Positions 6,682 to 11,683 of a DNA stretch of 11,683 nucleotides are shown one piece after another. A program made the translations under genes and the position numbers. The first letter of the stretch is position 1, and the number at the start of each line of letters is the position of its first letter. Below the pieces are notes generated by a model that ran no database searches, was not told where the DNA came from, and saw nothing but the letters and a program-made list of their open reading frames with translations. The DNA lies in NCBI GenBank assembly GCA_012729875.1, contig JAAYCC010000099.1:1-11683 (forward strand), written 5' to 3'. Source of the stretch: Clostridiales bacterium. Its GTDB lineage: Bacteria > Bacillota > Clostridia > Oscillospirales > Oscillospiraceae.

Positions 6682-8451
6682 ATGAGCGGAACAGTTACAA
6701 AAGTATCCGGCCCTCTAGTTGTTGCGGAGGGACTTGCGGACGCCAACGTTGCGGACGTTGTCCGTGTCGGTAAGCAGCGTCTTATCGGCGAAATACTAAA
6801 CATGACGGGTGACAGCGCCTCTATTCAGGTCTATGAGGAGACCAGCGGTCTGGGACCCGGAGCGGTCGTCGAGACAACGGGTTATCCTCTCTCTGTAGAG
6901 CTGGGACCCGGTATGCTCAACGGTATATACGACGGTATACAGCGTCCCCTGACGGAAATCCGTGAAATAAGCGGGCACACTATAGCGAGAGGAATCGATG
7001 TTCCCGCGCTGAACCGTCAAAAGCTATGGGAGTTCGTCCCCACAGTCAAGATCGGTGACAGAGTAGTTGCCGGAGACGTCATAGGTACAGTGCAGGAGAC
7101 AAGCGCGATTCTCCATAAGATTATGGTTCCTGTTGGCATATCCGGGGAAGTCGTCTCTGTCCAGGAGGGGAGCTATACCGTTGAGGACACAGTGTGTCTT
7201 GTGAAAAGCGCCGACGGAGTCAACCACAAGCTGAGCCTCATGCAGAGGTGGCCTGTACGCGTTAACCGCCCCTACGAAAAAAAATACGTCCCGCTGAGAC
7301 CTCTCTGCAGCGGTCAGCGCGTTATCGACACGCTTTTCCCTCTGGCAAAAGGAGGTACGGCGGCGGTCCCCGGCCCCTTCGGCAGCGGTAAGACCGTCGT
7401 TCAGCACCAGCTTGCAAAGTGGTCGGACGTGGACGTCGTCGTCTATATAGGCTGCGGTGAGCGCGGCAACGAGATGACCGACGTACTCATGGAGTTCCCT
7501 GAACTGAAGGACCCCCGCAACGGCGAGCCCCTCATGAAGCGGACCATCCTTATTGCAAACACCTCTGATATGCCGGTCGCGGCACGTGAGGCATCCATAT
7601 ATACAGGCATAACGATTGCAGAGTATTTCCGCGACATGGGCTACGATGTCGCCGTCATCGCGGATTCAACCTCCCGCTGGGCGGAAGCGCTCCGTGAGAT
7701 GTCCGGACGTCTTGAGGAGATGCCGGGCGAAGAGGGCTATCCCGCATATCTTGCCAGCCGTCTGGCACAGTTTTATGAACGGGCGGGAGTTGTGGAGTGT
7801 CTCGGCAGCGATGTCAGAAGCGGCAGCCTCACAGCTATCGGGGCCGTCTCCCCTCCGGGCGGCGACACCTCCGAACCCGTATCGCAGGCGACAATGCGCA
7901 TTGTAAAGGTCTTCTGGGGACTCGACAGCTCCCTCGCCTATGCGCGGCATTTCCCGGCTATCAACTGGCTCACCAGTTACTCTCTGTATGTGGACAGCCT
8001 AAAGCCGTGGTATGATAAGGAGCTGGGCGACCAGTTCATGAAGAACCGCGAAAAGGCGCTGAGTATACTGCAGGAGGAGTCAAGCCTTCAGGAGATCGTC
8101 AAGCTGGTCGGCCAGGACAGCCTGTCCGCCGGCGACAGACTGACTCTTGAGACAGCCAAGATGATCAGGGAGGACTTCCTTCAGCAGAACGCATTTATGG
8201 ATGTAGACAGCTATTCGTCCTATGACCGACAGGCTCTCTTGATGCACATAGTCCTCGAATACGACAGACTCTGCCGAGAGGCCATGGACTCCGGCGCAGA
8301 GCTGGGCGAGCTCATCAGGATACCCGCACGGGAGCAGATTGGCCGCGCAAAGAGCGTTCCGGAAGAAGTTTACAAGGCCGAATACAAGCAGATATACGAA
8401 AATATGAAAACCCAGATAAGCCAAATTGCAGCGGGAGGTGGGGAAGAATGA
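6682..8451 (+). CDS. ntpA: V/A-type ATPase catalytic subunit A
   Basis: The 589-residue subunit holds the ATP-hydrolysing (or synthesising) sites, three per head alternating with B. The N-terminal beta barrel is about residues 1-70, with the V-type-specific 'non-homologous' insertion at about 115-195. The Walker A loop is GPFGSGKT (231-238, Lys237). The catalytic glutamate region is GCGERGNEMTDVLMEFPEL (257-275, Glu260 with Arg261), and the Walker B-like strand is VAVIADSTSRWAEALRE. SPPGGDTSEPVSQ and the C-terminal helical domain complete it. All catalytic residues expected for an active A subunit are present. The ribosome site is weak (AAGG 6667-6670 or CAGGT 6671-6675), 20 nt after subunit F. 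The end overlaps subunit B by four bases (ATGA), giving coupled translation that suits the 3:3 A:B stoichiometry. Confidence 0.98.
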   Translation: MSGTVTKVSGPLVVAEGLADANVADVVRVGKQRLIGEILNMTGDSASIQVYEETSGLGPGAVVETTGYPLSVELGPGMLNGIYDGIQRPLTEIREISGHTIARGIDVPALNRQKLWEFVPTVKIGDRVVAGDVIGTVQETSAILHKIMVPVGISGEVVSVQEGSYTVEDTVCLVKSADGVNHKLSLMQRWPVRVNRPYEKKYVPLRPLCSGQRVIDTLFPLAKGGTAAVPGPFGSGKTVVQHQLAKWSDVDVVVYIGCGERGNEMTDVLMEFPELKDPRNGEPLMKRTILIANTSDMPVAAREASIYTGITIAEYFRDMGYDVAVIADSTSRWAEALREMSGRLEEMPGEEGYPAYLASRLAQFYERAGVVECLGSDVRSGSLTAIGAVSPPGGDTSEPVSQATMRIVKVFWGLDSSLAYARHFPAINWLTSYSLYVDSLKPWYDKELGDQFMKNREKALSILQEESSLQEIVKLVGQDSLSAGDRLTLETAKMIREDFLQQNAFMDVDSYSSYDRQALLMHIVLEYDRLCREAMDSGAELGELIRIPAREQIGRAKSVPEEVYKAEYKQIYENMKTQISQIAAGGGEE

Positions 8452-9821
8452 TCAAGGAATACAAGACAATCCAGGAAATCGCAAGCCCCCTTATGCTGGT
8501 AAAGCAGGTCGAGGGAGTCACCTATGACGAACTTGCCGAGATCGAGCTTCCCAACGGTGAGACGCGCCGCTGCAAGGTGCTTGAGGTAGACGGCGATACC
8601 GCAGTAGTGCAGCTTTTTGAAAGCGCCGCTGGTATCAATCTGAAAGAGAGCAAGGTCCGTTTTCTCGGTCACAGCCTTGAGCTAGCCGTTTCCGAAGATA
8701 TGCTCGGCCGTGTTTTTGACGGTATGGGCAAGCCCATAGACGACGGACCGGACATCCTCGCAGAAAAACACCTAGATATTAACGGTCTGCCGATGAACCC
8801 CGCATCCCGCGATTACCCCAACGAGTTCATTCAGACAGGCGTTTCCACCATAGACGGACTGAATACGCTTGTCCGCGGACAGAAGCTCCCGATCTTTTCA
8901 GGTTCCGGTTTGCCCCATGCGGCTCTGGCAGCTCAGATAGCCCGTCAGGCCAAGGTTCTGGATGAGAGCACTAACTTTGCCGTCGTTTTCGCGGCAATCG
9001 GGATCACCTTTGAGGAGGCTGAATACTTCGTTCAGGAGTTCCGGCGCACAGGCGCTATCGACCGCACAGTCCTCTTCACCAACCTTGCAAACGACCCCGC
9101 TGTTGAGCGTATCGCGACCCCGCGCATGGCACTGACCGCCGCCGAGTATCTGGCCTTTGAGAAGGATATGCATGTACTCGTCATACTCACGGACATAACC
9201 AACTACGCCGAGGCTCTGCGTGAGGTCTCCGCCGCAAAGAAGGAGGTTCCCGGACGCCGCGGCTATCCCGGCTACCTTTACACCGACCTTGCTACCATGT
9301 ACGAGCGCGCAGGCCGCCGTATCGGCAAGTCCGGCTCCATAACCATGATTCCTATCCTCACCATGCCGGAGGACGACAAGACTCACCCCATACCCGACCT
9401 CACCGGCTATATCACCGAGGGTCAGATAATCCTCTCCAGAGAGCTGTACCGCAAGGGCATCGTACCTCCCGTGGACGTTCTGCCCAGCCTGTCACGTCTT
9501 AAGGACAAGGGCGTTGGCCCCGGCAAGACCCGCGAGGACCATGCAGGCACCATGAATCAGCTCTTTGCCGCCTATGCAAAGGGTAAGGAGTCAAAGGAAC
9601 TCATGACCATACTGGGCGAGGCCGCTCTCACCGATGTCGACAAGCTCTACGCGAAGTTCGCCGAGGAGTTTGAGAGCCAGTATGTCAATCAGGGCAACGA
9701 AAAGAACCGCAGCATAGAGGAGACGCTCGATCTGGGCTGGAAGCTGCTGTCTATTTTACCCACGAGTGAGCTCAAGAGGGTTAAGCCCGAGATGATTCAG
9801 AAGTATTTGCCCAAGAAGTAG
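8448..9821 (+). CDS. ntpB: V/A-type ATPase regulatory subunit B
   Basis: The 457-residue non-catalytic partner of subunit A has the usual length. In place of a functional Walker A loop it carries FSGSGLPHAALAAQIARQ (150-167), the characteristic degenerate loop of B subunits, and lacks the catalytic GER glutamate (FAAIGITFEEAEYF, 181-194, instead). Arg350 in PSLSRLKDKG (346-355) is the arginine finger that reaches into the neighbouring A-subunit site, at the same residue number as the E. hirae B subunit. LTDITNYAEALREVSAAKKE (247-266) and PGRRGYPGYLYTDLATMYER (268-287) are near-invariant family stretches. It starts within the subunit A stop (ATGA), preceded by a G-rich GGAGGTGGGG site. Subunit D follows after 28 nt. 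Confidence 0.98.
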   Translation: MIKEYKTIQEIASPLMLVKQVEGVTYDELAEIELPNGETRRCKVLEVDGDTAVVQLFESAAGINLKESKVRFLGHSLELAVSEDMLGRVFDGMGKPIDDGPDILAEKHLDINGLPMNPASRDYPNEFIQTGVSTIDGLNTLVRGQKLPIFSGSGLPHAALAAQIARQAKVLDESTNFAVVFAAIGITFEEAEYFVQEFRRTGAIDRTVLFTNLANDPAVERIATPRMALTAAEYLAFEKDMHVLVILTDITNYAEALREVSAAKKEVPGRRGYPGYLYTDLATMYERAGRRIGKSGSITMIPILTMPEDDKTHPIPDLTGYITEGQIILSRELYRKGIVPPVDVLPSLSRLKDKGVGPGKTREDHAGTMNQLFAAYAKGKESKELMTILGEAALTDVDKLYAKFAEEFESQYVNQGNEKNRSIEETLDLGWKLLSILPTSELKRVKPEMIQKYLPKK

Positions 9822-9849
9822 GTTTTAAGTACAGCTTAGAGGTGAAACG

Positions 9850-10503
9850 ATGCCAAGCACAGCTATAACACCGACCAGAATGGTCTTAAATCAGCAGAAA
9901 GCGCGTCTCAGGACCGCCTCCCGCGGACACAAGCTGCTCAAGGACAAGCGCGACGAACTTATGCGGCAGTTTATGGATGTCGTGCGCAAAAACCGCGAGC
10001 TGCGCAGCCGTGTTGAGGAAGGTCTTACCGAGGCGTTTTCCGCTCTGACGGTAGCTTCGGCCGTCATGTCACCGGAGATGCTTGAACAGGCAATTCTGTA
10101 CCCGCGCCAGACAGTTCGGCTGGACATGAATCTAAAAAACGTCATGAGCGTCAACGTACCCGTATTTGAATTCGAGACAAAGACCGCGGACACGGGCGAC
10201 ATATTTCCATACGGCTTCGCGCAGACCTCCGGCGAGCTGGACGACGCACTTTCAGCGCTGTCCCGCGTGTTTGAGGACATGCTGGAGCTGGCTCAGGTGG
10301 AAAAGCAGATGCAGCTTATGGCAGAGGAGATAGAAAAGACCCGCAGGCGCGTCAATGCTTTGGAGTATGTGATGATACCCCAGTGCGAGGAAAACATCAA
10401 GTATATAACCATGAAGCTGGAGGAGAACGACCGTTCCTCCAAGGTGCGCATGATGAAGGTCAAGGATATGGTGCTCGAAAAGGCCCACAACTATAGCGTA
10501 TAA
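9850..10503 (+). CDS. ntpD: V/A-type ATPase subunit D (central rotor shaft)
   Basis: The 217-residue protein is the long central-shaft subunit that turns inside the A3B3 head, analogous to F-type gamma. It has the signature N-terminus TPTRMVLNQQKARLRTASRGHKLLK, with basic and hydrophobic residues forming the first helix of the antiparallel coiled coil. The C-terminal helix (about 150-205) contains RRVNALEYVMIPQCEENIKY, the family's 'RRVNALE-h-h-h-I-P' motif. The middle section about 85-130 is the foot that contacts subunits F and C. The ribosome site AGAGGTG (9838-9844) is five bases before ATG. It is the last gene: a rho-independent terminator lies directly behind it. Identification is certain. 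Confidence 0.97.
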   Translation: MPSTAITPTRMVLNQQKARLRTASRGHKLLKDKRDELMRQFMDVVRKNRELRSRVEEGLTEAFSALTVASAVMSPEMLEQAILYPRQTVRLDMNLKNVMSVNVPVFEFETKTADTGDIFPYGFAQTSGELDDALSALSRVFEDMLELAQVEKQMQLMAEEIEKTRRRVNALEYVMIPQCEENIKYITMKLEENDRSSKVRMMKVKDMVLEKAHNYSV

Positions 10504-10511
10504 GCATTCTA

Positions 10512-10543
10512 AACGCCCTCATATAGAGGGCGTTGCTTTTTTG
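10512..10543 (+). terminator. Rho-independent terminator of the ATPase operon
   Basis: AACGCCCTC (10512-10520), the loop ATATA and GAGGGCGTT (10526-10534) form a perfect nine-base-pair stem, followed by GC and a run of six T. It begins eight bases past the subunit D stop and isolates the operon from the downstream glycosylase gene. Confidence 0.92.
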
Positions 10544-10568
10544 TAATAAGGTAAATTATGGATAACAC

Positions 10569-10596
10569 TTGAATTTGACGGAGGATATGGTAAACT
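10569..10596 (+). promoter_or_regulatory. Candidate promoter for the uracil-DNA glycosylase gene
   Basis: TTGAAT (10569-10574) lies 16 bp before TAAACT (10591-10596), which is preceded by TGG, an extended -10 element. Each hexamer matches consensus at four of six positions. It sits between the operon terminator and the glycosylase start, giving a short leader of about 20 nt. Strength is uncertain. Confidence 0.4.
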
Positions 10597-10623
10597 GAGA
10601 AAAAGATATTGGGAGATGTGGCA

Positions 10624-11193
10624 ATGGAATGGAACGAGCTAAGAGAGGCCTGCCTCAGCTGTGAGAGGTGTGCGCTGAGCGAAACGCGCACAAACGTCGT
10701 GTTCGGCGCTGGCAGTGCGGACGCGGAGATAATGTTTATAGGGGAAGGGCCCGGAGAGCAGGAGGACAAAAAGGGCGAACCCTTTGTGGGTCGTGCCGGA
10801 AAGCTTCTTGACGAGATGCTTGCCATAATAGATCTGGACCGCACCAACATCTACATAGCCAACATGGTCAAATGCCGTCCTCCCCGCAACAGAGACCCTC
10901 TCACAATCGAAAAGGATGCATGCATGGTCTGGCTCCGGGAGCAGACAAGGCTGATCAGACCTAAAATCATCGTATGTCTGGGGCGAATCGCGGCCGTCTC
11001 CATTATCCGCGAGGACTTTAAAATCTCACAGGAACACGGTCAATGGACACAGCGGGACGGAGTTTGGATAACTGCTCTGTATCATCCCGCCGCCTTACTT
11101 CGCGATCCGCGCCGCAGACCTGAGACATTCGACGATCTTAAAGCGATACAGCGTAAGATACGCGAGGTCTGTGACCACACTTACAAGGGCTGA
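10624..11193 (+). CDS. Uracil-DNA glycosylase, [4Fe-4S] family 4/5 type
   Basis: The 189-residue enzyme removes uracil from DNA to start base excision repair. The iron-sulfur cluster ligands of the bacterial/archaeal thermophile-type family are visible: Cys13 and Cys16 (C-x2-C in CLSCERC), Cys84 in VKCRPP, and Cys100, with the expected x15 gap between the last two. Motif 1 is GEGPGEQED (40-48), the uracil-binding and water-activating loop, and motif 3 is HPAALLRDP (154-162), with His154 contacting DNA. GEPFVGRAGKLLD (51-63) is the conserved stretch between. The acidic residue Glu41 in motif 1 fits family 4 rather than family 5. The start is ATG 10624, eight bases after GGGAG (10611-10615); a TTG at 10609 in frame lies upstream of that site and would add five residues. 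Similar N-terminal domains occur fused to phage polymerases, but here it stands alone. Confidence 0.92.
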   Translation: MEWNELREACLSCERCALSETRTNVVFGAGSADAEIMFIGEGPGEQEDKKGEPFVGRAGKLLDEMLAIIDLDRTNIYIANMVKCRPPRNRDPLTIEKDACMVWLREQTRLIRPKIIVCLGRIAAVSIIREDFKISQEHGQWTQRDGVWITALYHPAALLRDPRRRPETFDDLKAIQRKIREVCDHTYKG

Positions 11194-11480
11194 AAAATAC
11201 ACGTTCTGCCGCTGTCTGGGGTTGCAGGAGTCCAATTATACACAAAAGATCCAAACTTAATACTTTTGAAATATGTTCTATGTTTCTTTTGTAACAATTA
11301 GCTGTTAATATAGTAATTGCAAGAGACAGTTTGATCTTTTTCGTTTTCTCCTCATCTCAAACAAACAATCGGCAGGCGGAATGTCGCACCGTCTGTCGGT
11401 TGTTTTGTTTTATAGGATTTTTCACCTTTTGATGTGTTATTTTTTATAAACAGAGATACGTTGCTAGGGGGGGTACTAGT
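11194..11480 (+). other. Intergenic leader region before the secreted protein
   Basis: These 287 noncoding bases are AT-rich after about 11230. The main element is a 16-17 bp stem-loop at 11364-11404. I found no convincing promoter: TATAGT (11309-11314) and TATAAA (11455-11460) resemble -10 elements, but their best -35 partners (TTGTAA 11289-11294 and TTGATG 11429-11434) are at poor spacing, 14 and 20 bp. I recognise no riboswitch class. Confidence 0.5.
11364..11413 (+). terminator. Long stem-loop, terminator or leader attenuator
   Basis: The arms 11364-11379 and 11389-11404 pair over 16 positions (13 Watson-Crick and three G-U) around the loop AATGTCGCA, and one more A-T pair can form outside. 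The 3' arm runs into a T-rich tail (TTGTTTTAT). It is 170 nt beyond the glycosylase stop and 76 nt before the next ATG. It could end glycosylase transcripts or act in the leader of the downstream gene. The T tract is interrupted by G, so efficiency is unclear. Confidence 0.6.
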
Positions 11481-11683
11481 ATGAAAAAACTGATATGTAC
11501 ATTCACCTCGGTCATCACAGTCTGCTCTCTTCTGTTTGGAAGTGTGTTTGCCGCCGTTTTGGGTGACGAGGTAGACGGCTACGAGACATATCTGGGTACC
11601 GGAATGGAGCTCTCAAAAGGAGTATACTGGACAGGCTCCGATTACCAGACTGAGAACTATATAGAGTATATGCCCTCAGACTC
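11481..11683 (+). CDS. Partial secreted protein, possibly phosphodiester glycosidase (NAGPA-type)
   Basis: An open frame of 67 codons plus two bases continues past the right edge. It begins with a clear signal peptide: MKK, a hydrophobic core over residues 8-21 and SVFAA as the cleavage region near residue 24. The mature N-terminus (LGDEVDGYETYLGTGMELSK, 27-46, then GVYWTGSDYQTENYIEYMP) recalls the entry to secreted clostridial phosphodiester glycosidase (NAGPA-domain) proteins, often followed by surface-layer repeats; this rests on remembered resemblance, and no catalytic part is in view. The ribosome site is an unusual G run, AGGGGGGG (11466-11473), seven bases before ATG. A coding call is strong; the family call is tentative. 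Confidence 0.6.
   Translation, partial: MKKLICTFTSVITVCSLLFGSVFAAVLGDEVDGYETYLGTGMELSKGVYWTGSDYQTENYIEYMPSD

Noticed and set aside
7024..7407. Minus-strand open frames antisense to subunit A
   Set aside because: They mirror codon bias of the highly conserved A gene and show no independent start signals or domain features.
1905..10503. Possibility that the operon is a novel rotary or secretion machine
   Set aside because: Every gene matches a known V/A-ATPase subunit by length, motifs and order. Nothing extra is inserted, so novelty is not supported.
11194..11480. Known riboswitch in the leader, such as cyclic-di-GMP or cyclic-di-AMP types
   Set aside because: I could not find the conserved core bases of any class I know; only one plain stem-loop is visible.

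Overview
The window is chromosomal DNA from a moderate-GC, Gram-positive anaerobe of the Clostridia, most like an Oscillospiraceae/Ruminococcaceae-type Firmicute. The reasons are strong AGGAGG-type ribosome binding sites, TTG starts or start candidates, a SleB-type cell-wall hydrolase, and above all a V/A-type ATPase operon in the gene order of the Enterococcus hirae sodium-pumping enzyme. The organism assignment is an inference from gene content; no rRNA is present.

Layout. At 27-629 a secreted SleB-family cell-wall hydrolase reads rightward. It converges on a leftward gene (690-1574) for a stand-alone CAT/E2-like acyltransferase fold protein whose catalytic His position holds Glu. The two genes share a strong palindromic hairpin (649-682) that probably terminates both. 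An AT-rich divergent intergenic region (1575-1904) follows. It holds a good sigma-A-type promoter (TTGCCA, 17 bp, TACAAT at 1800-1828) for the main operon and an inverted repeat nearer the leftward gene.

From 1905 to 10503 there is one complete nine-gene operon. In subunit letters the order is G/H, I, K, E, C, F, A, B, D (ntpF-I-K-E-C-G-A-B-D in E. hirae names). A and B form the catalytic head. D and F form the central rotor stalk and C joins it to the ring. K is the membrane rotor ring. I is the stator with the ion half-channels. E and G/H are the peripheral stalks. Intergenic gaps are 0-42 nt, with TGATG, TAGATG and ATGA junctions that suggest translational coupling. The operon ends in a textbook rho-independent terminator (10512-10543). 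The K subunit keeps every side-chain ligand of the E. hirae Na+ site (T64, Q65, Q116, E145 here), so the machine is predicted to move Na+ rather than H+.

After the terminator, a family 4/5 [4Fe-4S] uracil-DNA glycosylase (10624-11193) appears to be a separate transcription unit. A 287-nt intergenic stretch with a 16-17 bp stem-loop separates it from a secreted protein that runs off the right edge (11481 onward). Its N-terminus resembles, from memory, clostridial phosphodiester glycosidase (NAGPA-domain) proteins.

I found no CRISPR array, insertion sequence, tRNA, rRNA or phage feature. The region is mostly well-understood core metabolism. The points most worth a second look are the His-to-Glu change in the acyltransferase-like protein, the Na+ signature in subunit K, and the structured leader at the right end.
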